A stretch of DNA of 64,000 nt from Okapia johnstoni (Eukaryota; Chordata; Mammalia; Artiodactyla; Giraffidae): NCBI GenBank assembly GCA_024291935.2, contig CM044322.1:25791405-25855404 (forward strand), read 5' to 3'. Both the position numbers and the translations under genes were made by a program. Below are positions 1 through 12,144 of this stretch, piece by piece (position 1 is the first letter of the stretch; every line of letters starts with the position of its first letter). Below the pieces are notes generated by a model that searched no databases, had not been told where the DNA came from, and saw only the letters and a list, made by a program, of their open reading frames with translations.

Positions 1-1240
1 CCATAAATAAATGTCTATGTTTATAAATCTTTGCCCGGATATCTGTTTCTCCAGGACAGACTTCCTGGGAATGAAATATCTCTGTCAGAGGATGTGAACT
101 CATTTTAAATTCTTGCTGTCTATTGTCAAATTGTTTTTGAGAAAGAGTGTAGCCCTTTAAGTCATCGGATGCCAAATGGAGAAGGAAGACAGATAATCTT
201 AACTTCTCCATCCTTCAGCCTTCTCATCCTGGACAGTTTGATTGGCATAAAAAGGCAATGATTTATTAATCTCTTTGATTACTAGTCAAGTTGAGCTCTT
301 GTGTGAATTTTCTGTTCATATCTTCTGCTAATGGATGAAAGCCCTTTTTTTGATCTTTAAGAGCTCTTTGTATCAGAAAGAAATTTGTCCTTTTCCTGTG
401 TTCATTACAATTTCTTTTCTTTTGCAGTTTACCTTTTAAATGATTGATTGATAAGCTAATAAGTTTATACATGTACTTAAAGAGAATTGGCATTGTCACA
501 AATTTTAGGTTTTTCTTCTAGAAAAATATGTTCATACATTTGTTTGTGTCTCATTTTGTGTATCTCAAAAAGATTTTCCTAGTTTACAGCATACTGAATA
601 AAATGAGGTCCTGTAATATATTTTTCTAAGTATTTTTGGTTTGCTAAGGTAATTAAGAAAGTGAGATTTTTTTCCTCTTCAGATATTCTAACTGGTTATT
701 GCTGATATAAGTAAAGCTATTGCTTTTTCTGTTTTATACTTAATCCATCCACTTTATCAAACACTGATTAACTCTAAGAGATTTCCAGATGAAACTCTTG
801 ATATTATCAGGAACATCTGGCTTTTCTCTGATTTTAATGAGAGTATCTTCTGTATTCACCATTAAATATGATGGTAGCTGCTGGTTTAAGCTAGATATTA
901 TTTATCATACTGATTAAATGGACTTACATTCCCAGCTCTCAAAGAGGTTTTCTGCCCCCTTTTAATTAGGAGTGGGTGTTAAATGTTATCTAATATACTG
1001 TCAGGGCCTGGCTATTTATAAATTCTGTGATTATACCTTTTATCTATATAACGCCCCCTTTTGTTCTGTTTAATAATGTTTTTTCCTCCTTGTGTTCTTC
1101 TCTGTCTAAAATGGATACTGCCACCACTGCTTTTTCTTTTTAATCTTCTTGTTTGTATTTGTTAATTTTTTTGCCTATCTCTCCACTTTTAATTTTTTGT
1201 ATCATTGATATTCAGCATCTTGTTCAATTAGACAATTGAT
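1..1240 (-). mobile_element. Ancient L1 (L1M-type), 3' UTR and end of ORF2
   Basis: Reads as an antisense, heavily mutated L1. Positions 1-640 resemble the 3' UTR. From about 660 the antisense ORF2 pattern appears (GTTATTGCTGATATAAG at 697-713, CACCATTAAATATGATGGTA near 859). The left end is cut by the window. No frame survives. The subfamily is not resolved. Confidence 0.75.
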
Positions 1241-1259
1241 AAACATGGGTCACATGCTT

Positions 1260-1484
1260 GTGTGTGTGTGCTTAGTAGCTCAGTCCTGTCTGACTCTTGG
1301 CAACCCTTTGGACTGTAGCCCTCCAGGCTCTTCTGTCCATGGAATTTCCCAGGCAAGAATACTAGAGTGAGTTTCCATTTCCTTCTCCAGAGGATTTTCC
1401 TCACCTAGGGATCAAACCTGGGTCTCTTGTGTCTCCTGCATTCCAGACAGATTCTTTACCTGCTGAGCCATTGGGGAAGCCCCA
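1260..1484 (-). mobile_element. Bov-tA SINE, antisense
   Basis: Antisense tRNA-Glu-derived SINE fused to a BovB-derived tail. It ends at the tRNA-like head (CATTGGGGAAGCCCC). It is bounded by a target-site duplication GGTCACATGCTT at 1248-1259 and GGCCACATGCTT at 1485-1496, with one mismatch. A short TG run at 1259-1270 is the remnant of its tail. Confidence 0.95.
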
Positions 1485-1496
1485 GGCCACATGCTT

Positions 1497-1904
1497 ACTT
1501 TTGTGCCAAATGCTGGATCAGGTCCCTGAGATACAAAAAAGAGAGAACCTGCCAGAAGGGATGCACCACAGCCCAGACTGAAACAGGCGCTGCTGTGGGA
1601 GATTTGGGGCAGCAGTGGCTCCCAGGAGGGTCTGGCCTAGTTAGGGGTTCTGGCAAGGTTGCCCAGGGTGATAGGAGGTATAACGCATAGATATGCACAC
1701 AAGATAACCCAAGGAGAGTCAATCAGCTGGCCCTCGGGGAGAATAGGGGTTTGGGTACTTCTGTGCCCAGACAACTTTAGGACCCCATGGAACCTGCAGA
1801 TCCCACACTAGGGCACCACCATTAATTCAGGAAATTAGTTGCTCCTCCTCTACCTTCTTTTTCTCCACTTTATAGTTTCTACCTATTCATAGCTTCTCTT
1901 TCAT
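1497..1904. other. Unassigned sequence, no gene seen
   Basis: Unique-looking DNA. Open frames here are short and unlike any family I know. A distant L2 origin is possible but not supportable by eye. Confidence 0.5.
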
Positions 1905-2094
1905 TCATTCACTCACTCATTCAATCAGCAAATAATTTTTCAGCACCTTCTATGTATTGGGTGTCATTCAGGAACTGGGAAATCAACCATGAAGAAGACA
2001 TGAAAAATAGTTGCTATCACAAAACTTATATTCTAGAGGAGGAAGCAGACACGAAGTGAAAGTACAGGATAATTGCAAATGGTGGTGTCATGGA
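1905..2094 (-). mobile_element. L2 LINE fragment, antisense 3' end
   Basis: Starts with a (TTCA)-rich 3' terminus followed by the antisense L2 signature (AATAATTTTTCAGCACC, TTCTAGAGGAGGAAGCAGAC). It meets a sense L2 at about 2095, giving an inverted pair. Confidence 0.7.
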
Positions 2095-2866
2095 TGAAGC
2101 CTCCTCTAATGACTTCTCACTATACTTAGAAGAAAATCCAAAGTTCCTCCATGACACTTAGGTCCTACATAAACTGACACCATCCTCCACCTCCTGGCTT
2201 TTCAACTCTCTCTGCCTTGCTCTCTGAGTTCCACCTTCTTGGTCTCTACACTCCTCAAACAGACCAGGTGTGCTTCTCTCTTTGCTTTGGTACTGGATAT
2301 TCCCTCTGCCTGGATGCTCTTCCACAAGATGCTCCATAAGCTGCCCCACATCTCAGGTCAGATTGAATGTTACTTCATCAATATGGCCTTTGCCAACCAC
2401 CCTCTCCATATAAGGCAGTACCCCTCCCCCCACTCACCCGGATCCTTTGCCTTGCTTTGTTTGGCCTCATCACTCTTAGCACTGCCTGAGCCTGTGGTGT
2501 GTATATTTACCTGTGTCTTTGTTTATTGTCTGTCTCTCTCTAGTGGGGGCTTCTCAGGTGGCCCTAGTGGTAAAGAACCCTCCTGCCATTGCAGGAGACG
2601 CAAGAGACAAGGGTTTGATTCCTGGGTCAGGAAGATCCCCTGGAGGAGGGCACAGGGAACCCACTCCAGTATTCATACCTGGAGAACCCCATAGATGGGG
2701 ACGCCTGGCGGGTCACAAACAGTCGGACACAACTGAAGCGACCCAGCATACACACTCCCACTCTCTCCTTGAGGGCAAGATCTTTCTTTGCAGGATCTTT
2801 TGTTCAGAGAACAGAGCACAGCACTAGGTAGAGACTCAATGAGTATTTGTTGAAAGAATGAATGAG
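2095..2866 (+). mobile_element. L2 LINE 3' end, sense, split by a SINE
   Basis: Sense L2 tail: GAAAATCCAAAGTTCC near 2133, CCCTCTGCCTGGATGCTCTT near 2301, TTTATTGTCTGTCTCTC near 2522. After the inserted SINE it continues with GAGGGCAAGATC and ends TTTGTTGAAAGAATGAATGA. The open frame at 2239-2694 lies entirely in this repeat and its SINE. Confidence 0.85.
2548..2755 (+). mobile_element. Bov-tA SINE, sense, inside L2
   Basis: The tRNA-like head GGCTTCTCAGGTGGCCCTAG and the B-box-like GGGTTTGATTCC are visible, then the Bov-A body ending AGTCGGACACAACTGAAGCG. It interrupts the L2 3' end. Confidence 0.92.
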
Positions 2867-3582
2867 GGAAGTGGTATGTGATACAGGTGGTGATGGTGCT
2901 AGAGAATGATGGACAGGGAGGGTATGCTCTGCAGGTGGATCCTAAAGAGCAGGGGGAGGGAGAAAGGGCTGAGCGAACCCCTCAGGCTGTGCTCTCTACC
3001 ACTGGGGAAGGAGTGAGGGGTGGGACAAGAAGAAGGGGGGAAAAGTCCTCTCTCCTCCCACGCATTTCGTACAGACTCAAGTATGACTTTTGCCTCTGTC
3101 CTTTAAGTTTGGCCAAAATGTGTCTAGAAATGGTACCCTTTTTATTCATTTGGCCTGAAACGTGATGTGTCATTTCTGTTTGCTCCCAAAGCCCTTCTCT
3201 GGCTCCTGAAAGATGTCTTATATTTTATGTTTTTATATCTTATTTCTTTATAGATCTTCTTGTTCTGCATTCTGGGAGAGCTCCTCAAGTTCATACGTGG
3301 GTCGTTGATTTGGTTTTTTGCAGTGTTGATTCTGTCTTTTTTCACCTCAAGAGTGAATTTAGATTCTCCTATTTCCTTTCAATACATCCTTGTCTCCCCA
3401 GTCCGATCGCCAAATAATATTTCTGCCTCGGGCAGTCTTCAGCCTCGGACCTTCTCTCCTAGGACTTTCTGTCCCTTTTCTTCACATGCATGTCTTCTTG
3501 CATTGTCTTCTAACCTTTTCTACACTTTTCTTCTGGTTGCTGGAGTAATCCTTTTCAGAAGCATACATTTCCTTTGAATATT
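2867..3582. other. Unassigned sequence
   Basis: No recognisable repeat or exon. The purine-rich 2930-3050 is followed by T-rich sequence. The T-rich part from about 3180 could be an old LINE remnant but is too diverged to name. Confidence 0.5.
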
Positions 3583-3765
3583 ATGGATGTTTCATTCATT
3601 CATTCATTAATGAAATGCATTGACTATTTCCCGGGTACCTAGCCCTGAACTAGGTACCAGGAGGTAATCGATAGCCAGCAAGTCCCCACAAATGGTAGAG
3701 TCAAATGAAGGAACTAAACAATTATACAAGCAATTTTAATAATATGACAAATGCTGTGGACAGGA
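3583..3765 (-). mobile_element. L2 fragment, antisense 3' end
   Basis: Begins with tandem CATT at the L2 terminus, then a diverged antisense L2 (ACCTAGCCCTGAACTAGGTA, then AACAATTATACAAGCAA). Confidence 0.65.
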
Positions 3766-4549
3766 CACATGTGGTTGGTATCAGGGCACACAGTAGTCAT
3801 GTATAATCTTGTCAACTGCAGAAATGGAATTGGGGAGATGATTCTACCTTCTCTTATCCTGAGATATTTTTTCTCACAGCCTGTGTTGTTGAGTTTGAGC
3901 ATTTTTCCTCCTTACTGCAGTTGCATTCAGTGAGTCTTTATTGACATGAACTTCTTATGTAGTAACAGATGGAATGTTGTGAGTTCCCCTTACTTCTTCT
4001 CACTAAGTGTTTGAGTGTCATTCAGATGTCCTTTCAGATGCCCAGGCAGGTAACAGGTGGATGTCCACAACATCTGGTCCAACCTCCAGCACAGAGAGGC
4101 AGATATTCTTATTGCATCTCTCTGCTGACATTAAGTAAGATCTTCTGCCCTCAACACTTGGTTCTCTGGCATCCTGAACCATCTGTGTTGTCCATGCAAA
4201 ACTGAAATCTCCAGCAGGCATTATTTCTAGGACTCTCCTGGAGTAAATCAGTCCAGAGTAGACAGTCTTCCAAAATGCAGCCCCTTCCAGTATTATTGAA
4301 ATGTATCTGGTGAGGTGTTCAAGGAAACTATGGAGGGCATAGTGCATTTTTGATGCCCTCTGGTCATTAATAGAGACATCCTGGATGATGTGAAGAGGCA
4401 AGTAAGTTGAGGAACTGCTCCCACAACAGACCCACTCGAATTTCAGGCCCAGACAGCACCAATGTATCTGATTCTAAGGAGGGGAAACCAAAAATTCATT
4501 TCTCTGAGGAGGAAAGGAGAAGAAATGAAAGTGGAGAACGAAGATAGAG
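3766..4549. other. Unassigned sequence
   Basis: I see no repeat of known family, no exon-like frame and no RNA gene. Frames up to 127 codons on either strand lack recognisable domains. Confidence 0.5.
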
Positions 4550-4559
4550 CAAGGTTTCG

Positions 4560-4766
4560 AGCATGTGTGCATGCTCACTCATTTCCGACTCTTTGTGACC
4601 CTTGGACTGTAGCCTGCCAGGCTCCTTTGTCCATGGGATTTTTCAGACAAGAATACTGGATTGGGTTGCCATTTTCTCCCCCAGGGGACATTCTGGACCT
4701 GGGGATCGAACCCACATCTCCTGCATTGCAGGCAGATTCTTTACCACTGAGCTACCTGGGAAGCCC
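4560..4766 (-). mobile_element. Bov-tA SINE, antisense
   Basis: Antisense Bov-tA ending at CACTGAGCTACCTGGGAAGC. The target-site duplication is CAAGGTTTCG at 4550-4559 and CAAGGTTTCA at 4767-4776. Confidence 0.95.
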
Positions 4767-4776
4767 CAAGGTTTCA

Positions 4777-5612
4777 AGGAGTTCAGATAAATATTTAAAC
4801 AGGGAAGGAATTATGAGCCTCCTGAAATAGTATGCATCATTAATTCCCAGGCAGTCAGGTTAACAACGAGCTAGCTGGTAGGGAGATAGCCTCCTGAATT
4901 ATTCTTTTAATGGAGTTCCCAGGTTAAAGTAGATTTCATTTAAGGTCAATCAATAGGTAATTTTATCCAGGCTTGGCGATTAAAAGAAAACCATAAAAAA
5001 GTTCTGTGACAGTAGTCTTTTTGGCTCAGTCAGACCTTCGTTAAGACCTGGAGAGCACTGGAGGAAGGCTACACCATAAATGAAGGCAAAGGTGCCAGGC
5101 TCTATCTTCCATCAAGAACCTCTCACCCCAAGCGAGTGTTAGCTCCCCTCTTAACTCAGATGCCTCAGTCCATACCCCCAGGCAAAGAGAAGAAACTCAT
5201 GTTCCTTTCTTGTCTGGTAGATGGGGCACATTGGAATAATTTCAGTTAACAGTGTAGATCCAGCTTATTTCTTGAATTCCCAATGATTGGTCATGGTGAA
5301 TAAGAATGAGTCGGAATTTTAGTTTGACAGAAGTGATTATGTTAGGCTCCTTGTGTGTGGGGGGGTCTCTCTATCTCTCCTGCTCTATTAGAAGGCGCCT
5401 CGGGAAATCAGTAAGAAATGAGATGCCCAGGAACCTGCTGTTCAGTGATCCACCATTGACTTACTTAGGAAATTAGAGTAGAAAAGGGTTTCTAGAAAAT
5501 GAAATTGCCTTTAGGTCTTACAGAGTGATTCAAGTTCTTGCCAAATGAATCCAGGAATTACATTGTTTGAAGGATAAGGGGCTTTTCTTTCTCATCACTT
5601 GTCTTCAGGGGT
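4777..5612. other. Unassigned sequence
   Basis: Unique sequence with no known repeat and no coding signal. Confidence 0.5.
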
Positions 5613-5822
5613 GAGTGCATACATGCTCAGTCATTTCTGACTCTTTGTGACCCCATGGACTGTAGCCTGCCTGGCTCCTCTCTCCATGGAATTTTCCAGG
5701 CAAGAATACTGGAGTGGGTTGCTTCTCCAAGGGATCTTTCCAACCCAGGGATTGAACCTGCATCTCTTGCATCCTCTGCATTAGCAGGTAAATTCTTTAC
5801 CACTGTGCCACCTGGGAAGCCC
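5613..5822 (-). mobile_element. Bov-tA SINE, antisense
   Basis: Antisense body (CATGGACTGTAGCCTGCCTG, GGCAAGAATACTGGAGTGGG) and head (CACTGTGCCACCTGGGAAGC). A short deletion has removed part of the middle after GGGTTGC at 5715-5721. Confidence 0.93.
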
Positions 5823-7210
5823 ATGGAACCCTGAATTGTGGGTCTTTAGGAGTAAGATATTCTTTCTTTTTGTTTTGCTTCTTTTCTCTTCTTGATAGTC
5901 AAGGACTTTTCTAAAAGTATGTTTTACCCAAGCCAGTATTTTGAGTTTATTAGGATTTTCCAAGGCTTGCTATTTATTTTCACAGACTCACTTTTCACTG
6001 AGTCAAGAGAATGAAGAAGGATCCCTGTTGCCATGGTTTTTTTTTTTAAATAAATTACACTTTAAAGGGGCCGCTGGTTGCCAGTTCACACACAATCAAA
6101 CTCTGCCATAGTTTCCATATTAAAAAAAAAAAATTCCTGCTGTGAATCTAACAAGGAAAAAGATTCTGAACCTCTCCTCCTTGCTTATCACGAATCAAAA
6201 TGGAAACGAGGGATGTTGGCAACAATACAGAAAGTGCATTAAGGAATGCAAAAATTCTATGGGGGGGAGGAAATAAATCAAGTATTGTTGAATAGTGCTT
6301 ATGTGTGTGAATATATTCTTCAGATTGATATTCATAGGCTGGTAAATAAGGTGTTAGGAGGCAGCAGACTGTATATTATCCTCGATATTTTTTTATTTTT
6401 ATAAAGCCCAGAGAAATATAAGGCTTTTTCCTTTGGAGACCAGAGAAGCTTCTTGAAAGACTAATTATTATTGCTCTTGAAAAGGTTTGTGATCACTCTT
6501 GGATACATTTGTTACAGTGATAGATGCAGAGCAGTGACAAAGGAAATAAAAGCCTAATTTGCTATTCCCTTGAAAATTTTCAGCTCTAAAACAACTTGGC
6601 AATGACTCCAAGGATGCCGCGTGTTACTCTCAATCACGCAGAAGCAGCTCTTCAGAGCAGAGACATACGTGAAAATGTGTGTGTGCCTGAGCGCAAAGCA
6701 TGGCATTCATGTGCACACAGTTACCCACAGAACATGCAGAATCAGCATTTTACAGGCTTTGCAAAAGGGCTGGAATTCAAAATCCATGAGCTAAGAGGAA
6801 GCTGCATGTGGAATCTGTGAAGCTGCTGGCTCCCTTTCCTTGCATTGATCTTAGAACTTGACAACTGAGAAATACATCTTTATCATTCTTTTGCTTAGAC
6901 GAAAGTATTATATATACTTGAAGGCAACATTGTGTTTTATTTGCCAAGATTCAATCTACTGGTATTGAATATCCACCAAAAGAACACTAGATGATTAGAG
7001 AGCATGCACAAAGGAGGTACAGAAAACCCCATAAGGCTCATTCCCTTTCCAAGTCTGATAGCAATAAAACAGCTCTACCCTTTTTGCTCTGGGATTCTGA
7101 TTAATAAGCAGAGACAGAGGAGAAAGTGAAATTGAATCTCAATTATGAGAGATATTGCACTTATGGAGTTTGGGCTTTTAAATACTTTACCTAGTTCTGT
7201 TACTAAAGGG

Positions 7211-7212
<2 letters not shown>
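5823..7212. other. Repeat-poor unassigned block
   Basis: About 1.4 kb without a recognisable repeat. It contains T and A runs at 6038 and 6122, a half X-box GTTGCCATGG at 6027-6036, and no credible coding frame. Confidence 0.5.

Positions 7213-7258
<46 letters not shown>
7213..7258. repeat. (AT)n microsatellite
   Basis: Uninterrupted AT dinucleotide array of 23 units. Perfect arrays of this length are usually length-polymorphic. Confidence 0.98.
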
Positions 7259-7262
<4 letters not shown>

Positions 7263-7334
7263 TCAGCTATAAAAACTTAAAGAGATTTGAATAGTGACAA
7301 ACTGAAAACATTTTATAAGTCATTTTAAACTTTA

Positions 7335-7640
7335 CATTTTAATGCCTTTCCATTACCTTCTGGTTAGAACTCAAACTTTGCAGCCTGGCACCTATTTCTG
7401 CCAATGGTCCATTATGGCTCCCATGCCTGCACTTTTACAAGCTGCTCTTCCATCACTTAATTCATATTCAACATCCAAAACTCAGTTCAAGGTCCTGTCT
7501 TTGGGAACCTCTGACTTCTCTCACTGGCTCCGTCTTCAGTGTTTTTCTTTCACGTTCCCATAGCACCTTGAGCCTACATGGCACATAAAACATGGCTAAT
7601 TGTCAGCATACTTTGATTTCCCCCCACTCTTGGCCCAAAG
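7335..7640 (+). mobile_element. Diverged L2 fragment, sense
   Basis: Matches the L2 3' pattern loosely: ACTTTTACAAGCTGCTCTTC, AAAACTCAGTTCAAGGTCC, CCATAGCACCTTGAGCC. The match is weak and the ends are uncertain. Confidence 0.5.
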
Positions 7641-7995
7641 GACAGGCTCCTCCATCTATATATTTATTGTGCTCTTCTGATTATTGTCCACTTGCCACTT
7701 CAGACCATTCTCCACCCTCTCCTCCCTGCTCTGTGCCCCAGGGTAGAATATCATGCCAGCTTATTGCTCTGGCTTTCTTGTTGGCTTAGACTCATTATCT
7801 GTTGAATGTATTTTGTAAAACTAAAACATGCTAAACTGAACATTGTTCTCTGGCTTCCAGACCAGAGGGTAGAGATAAAAAATGGAAGGTGGAGGATGGG
7901 AAGAAAGAAGAGTCAGAGTATTTATTCCTATGACTCTCTTCCTATAAGCCATGGACTGGCAGTGGCTATAAACCTTTATCTAAGACCACCACTCT
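7641..7995. other. Unassigned sequence
   Basis: Possibly more decayed L2 at its left edge; otherwise nothing recognisable. Confidence 0.45.
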
Positions 7996-8207
7996 AGGGA
8001 CTTCCCTGGTGGTCCTATGGCTAAGACTCCAAGCTCCCAATGCAGGGGGCCTGGGTTCAATCCCTGGTCTGAGTAACTAGATCTCACATTCAGCAACTAA
8101 GAGTTCACATGCCACAACAAAGACTAAAGATCCAGAGTGCCACCACTAAGACCCCGCACATAATAAGTAAAAATAATTATAAATAACTAAAAATAATAAT
8201 AATAAAA
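7996..8207 (+). mobile_element. CHR-type tRNA-Glu SINE, sense
   Basis: Head GGGACTTCCCTGGTGGTCC, B-box-like GGGTTCAATCCCTGG, then the repeated 'CAACTAAGA' body and an A/T-rich AATAATAATAA tail. The flanks share an imperfect AAGACCAC. Confidence 0.9.
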
Positions 8208-8213
8208 GACCAC

Positions 8214-8267
8214 TGACGAGCTACGGTCCATGGGATTGCAAAGAGTCGAACATGACTGAGCACACAC
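8214..8267 (+). mobile_element. Bov-A SINE 3' stub
   Basis: Only the last ~50 bp of a Bov-A body: GAGCTACGGTCCATGGGATT through GAACATGACTGAGCACACAC. It follows the CHR tail directly. Confidence 0.75.
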
Positions 8268-9620
8268 AGCTCTCCAGTGGGGTAGCCCCTCCCCCAGAGT
8301 TCAAATTCTTCACATTCTAGAAATTGCTCCTTCCCCCTTCAGCCTGGGGATGATAACAGCTTCTGCTTCTCCCAAATTTTCTCCAAAATAAAAGGGAATT
8401 TAGATATGGAGAGCTCTGAGACCCATTCTACAATCCCCATTATGACCAAATGCACCTCTTTTGCATGCCTTGCTTTTGCGGTGGATGCTTATCACCCTCC
8501 CCACCCGCTGTGAGTCTCAGATAGGGAGAAGTCAGCCTTGAGGCTCTGCCATGGGATCAATGCCTTCTCAGCTAAGAGATATTGATCCCATGACAATGGC
8601 TGTCCTGCCTTTCTTTGTGTGAGGAGCTGACTGTAGACTTAGCAATTGTGTGCAAGGGCAGTATTTCTGAACAACAATGGCCCGCTGTCTCATTATCGAT
8701 TGTTCTGCAGTCTAACTGGGTTAGAACTGGTGCACATTTCATACCCCCTTCCTTCTCCCTCCTTCCTAAAGCAAATAAAATCTTTAAAAAGAGGGTGCGG
8801 GTATACACAGAGAGAAGTTATTTTATTTCATATGAAAATACTTTCTACTCCTGACCAAGTATATATATTTTTTGAATGCTGAAATTGATTCAGGGCAGTC
8901 ATCCTGGCAATGACTCTGGCTTGGTCCATGTGGCTTGGGCCTCAGAAAGCTGTATTCCCAGCCTGTCCAGAGATCCCCAATGACCTGAGTAGGTCCCTCA
9001 CTTCTCCTGGGGGTTCTCTGAACCCACCTGATTTATCCAGTAGGCACAGGGTCTAGGACCCACAGTACTATTCAAGACATGGGAAAACGTTTTACATACA
9101 AATTCTTTTCAACTCAGAAGAAAAGGTGAAAATAATAATGATGAATATATAATAAAAAAATCTAGCCTGGATTATACTTGCTTTATGTCAATGTATTTGT
9201 TTGATATAATTTTTAATACTGTCTATGAAGGAAAGGACCTACAAAGACAAAAGTGCCAAAGATCCACAAAAGTAATAATACTGCCCTGCTCTGCAGAACA
9301 TCAGCCCTGAAGACACTCCTTGGGCAAATAAAATCTAGGAAACCCAAGGCACCACCTCCCCTGGAAGATTCACATCTTACAATAGCAGATCAGAGGACCA
9401 CAGCCATCTTGCTGTGAAAGAATCTACTTTCTCTTTGTTTAAGCCAGCTAGTTCCAAACTTACTTGACTTCAGAATACTTGGAGAAACACCAATCTAAAC
9501 TTCGTTTGTTTTATTTCTCTTTCTAGCCTTGATAACCTCTCAGAACTTAAATAGTACAACCTTGTATTTATTTTCAAGCCCCTCTGGGGAATTTAAAACT
9601 ATAAATGCCTACTTTTTTTT
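8268..9620. other. Unassigned sequence
   Basis: About 1.35 kb with no family I can name. AT-rich from 9120 to 9240. Overlapping frames at 8572-8882 on both strands have no recognisable domain. Confidence 0.5.
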
Positions 9621-10482
9621 TAAAGAAGCAAGATCTCAGATCAATAACATAAATTTTTAACTTAAGAAATTAGAAAAAAAAAAGAGTAAAGTAAATCCAA
9701 AGGAAATTAAGATAAGAGCAGAAACAAATGAAAGATAGAATAGAAAACAACTGAGAAAGTCAACAAAACTAAAAGTTTTGAAAAGATCAGATAAATTGAC
9801 AAGTCTTTAGCTAGACTGACCAAGAAAGAAAGAGAGAAGACTTAAGCAACTAAAACCTGGGATGAAAGAGGAGATATTCCTATCAACCTTATAAAAATAA
9901 AGCTGATTATAAATAAAATTCATTATAAAAGGACACCATGAACAATTGTATGCCAAGGAACGATACAGTTTAGATAAAATGGAAAAATTCCTAGGAGACA
10001 CAAACTATAAAAACTGACTCACAAAGAAATATAAACTCTGAATAGACTAATATAACAAGTAAAAAGATTGAATTACTAATCAAAAAACTGCCAACTACCC
10101 ACAAAGAAAATCCCAGGCCCAAATGTATTCAATGGTGAATTCTAATACATGTTTAAAAAAGAATTAAAATTGATTCTTCACACACCCTTGCAAAAATTAG
10201 ATGAAGAAGGAAAATGTCCCAAATCATTTTATAAGGGCAGTATTACCTACCCCAATACCAAAAGCACATCAAAAAAGCACAAGCAAACGATAGACCAAGG
10301 TCTCTTATGAATATGGACACAAATACCTTCAACATAATGCTAGCAAATGGACTCTAATAATATATCAAAGGACTGCAAATTATGACCAAGTGGGTTTGAA
10401 CCCAAGAATGCAAGGTTGGTTTGACACATGAAAATTAATCAATGAAGTCTACTGTGTTAACAGAATAAAGGGCCAAAACCAT

Positions 10483-10666
10483 AGCTCAGTTGGTAAGGAA
10501 TCTGCCTGCAATGCAGGAGACCCCAGTTCGATTCCTGGTTCAGGAAGATCCCTGGAGAAGGGATAGGCTACCCATTTCAGTATTCTGGCCTAGAGAACTC
10601 CATGAACAGTCAGTCCATGGAGTCACAAAGAGTAGGACATGACTGAGTGAGTTTCACTCGTTCACT
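10483..10666 (+). mobile_element. Bov-tA SINE, sense, inside L1
   Basis: AGCTCAGTTGGTAAGGAATC head, CAGTTCGATTCCTGG box and Bov-A body to GGACATGACTGAGTGAG, ending in a TTCACTC-rich tail. L1 resumes at ATCTTAACAGATGCC. Confidence 0.9.
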
Positions 10667-10943
10667 GAATCTTAACAGATGCCAAAAAAGCATTTAAGAC
10701 AAATTATAAATTGAAGGGACTTCCAAAAGCTCATCTAAAGTATATATAAAAAACTCACAACTAGTATCCTACCTAATGGTAAAAGCTGAATGTTTTCCCT
10801 CTAAGATTGGCAATAAGACAAGGATGTCTGCTCTCATCACTTCTAGTCAACATTGTATTGGAGGTTCTAGCCATTAGGCAAGGAGAGAACATAAAAGCCT
10901 TCCAGATTAGAAAGATAAATGTATTTACACACTTTGATCTTCC

Positions 10944-11508
10944 TAAGGACGGTGACTGCAGCAATGAAATTAAAAGATACTCCTTGGAAGGAAAACTATG
11001 GCAAACCTAGACAGCATATTAGAAAGCAGAGACATCGCTTTGTCAGCAAAGATCTGTATAGTCAAAGCTATCGTTTTCCAGTAGTCATGGACGGATGTGA
11101 GAGTTGGACCATGAAGAAGGCTGAATGCCAAAGAATTGATGCTTTCAAATTGTGCTGGAGAAGACTCTTGAGAGTCCTTTGACTGCAAAGAGATCACAGC
11201 AGTCAATCATAAAGGAAATCAATCCTGAATATTCATTGGAAGGACTGATGCTGAAGCTGAAGCTCCAATCCTTTGACCACCTGATGTGAAGAGCCAACTC
11301 ATTGGAAAAGACCCTGATGCTGGGAAAGCTTGAGGGCAGGAGGAGAAGAGGGCAGCAGAGAATGAGATGATTAGATAGCATCACTGACTCAATGGACATG
11401 AATCTGAGCAAACTCTGGGACAGAGTAGGGGACATAGGACCTTGATTTGCTGCAGTCCATGGGGTCACAAAGAGTTAGACACAACTTAGTGACTGCACAA
11501 CAACAATG
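10944..11508 (+). mobile_element. BovB (RTE) LINE 3' part, sense, inside L1
   Basis: 5'-truncated BovB from ACGGTGACTGCAGCAATG to the tail AACTTAGTGACTGCACAACAA. The sense C-terminal reverse-transcriptase region reads CESWTMKKAECQRIDAF in frame at 11093-11143, then frames break. A CA-rich stretch (11512-11540) separates it from the resumed L1. Confidence 0.9.
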
Positions 11509-12144
11509 AGGAATACACACACACTCACATGCACGCACCACATACAACTAACTGTTAAGATTAATAAATGAGTTCAGTACGATTTCAGGATACAAGATCA
11601 ATATATGAAAATTAATTGTATTTCTACTCTACATTAGCAATGAATAATCCAGAAATGAAATTAAGAATGCAGCTCCTTTTACAATAGAAAAGAATAAAAT
11701 AGGAATAAATTTAGAAAAGATGTATAAGAATTTTATACTAAAATCTACAAAACATGTTGAAAGAAATTAAAGAAGACTGAAATAAATGAAAATAGTATCC
11801 CTTGTCATGGGATGAAAGACTTAATATTAAGATGACAGTACTGTCCAAACTGATAGATTCAACACAAAAATGTCTACCAAAATCCCAACTTAAGTCAGTC
11901 TAAAAAAGTGGAAGGTCATACAACCTTGAAGAATGAAGTACTGATACGTGCTGCAATGTGGATGAATCTGGACAACATCATACTAAGTGAAATAAGCCTG
12001 TTACCAAAGTCTATGATTCTGTTTACATGAATAGGCAAGTCCATAGGGACAGAGAGAACGTCCCAGGTGGTGCTAGTGGAGGGAGGGGTAAATGAAGAGA
12101 GACTCTTAATTTATTTATTTTTAATTGGAAGATAATTGCTTTAT

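Noticed and set aside
2239..2694. 151-codon frame
   Set aside because: Entirely L2 and Bov-tA sequence.
3580..3610. CATT repeats as a possible CRISPR-like or satellite array
   Set aside because: Short tandem end of L2; no spaced direct repeats anywhere in the window.
8041..8060. tRNA-like B boxes (GGTTCRATCCC)
   Set aside because: All occurrences lie in Bov-tA or CHR SINE heads; no complete tRNA gene fold with an anticodon arm was found.
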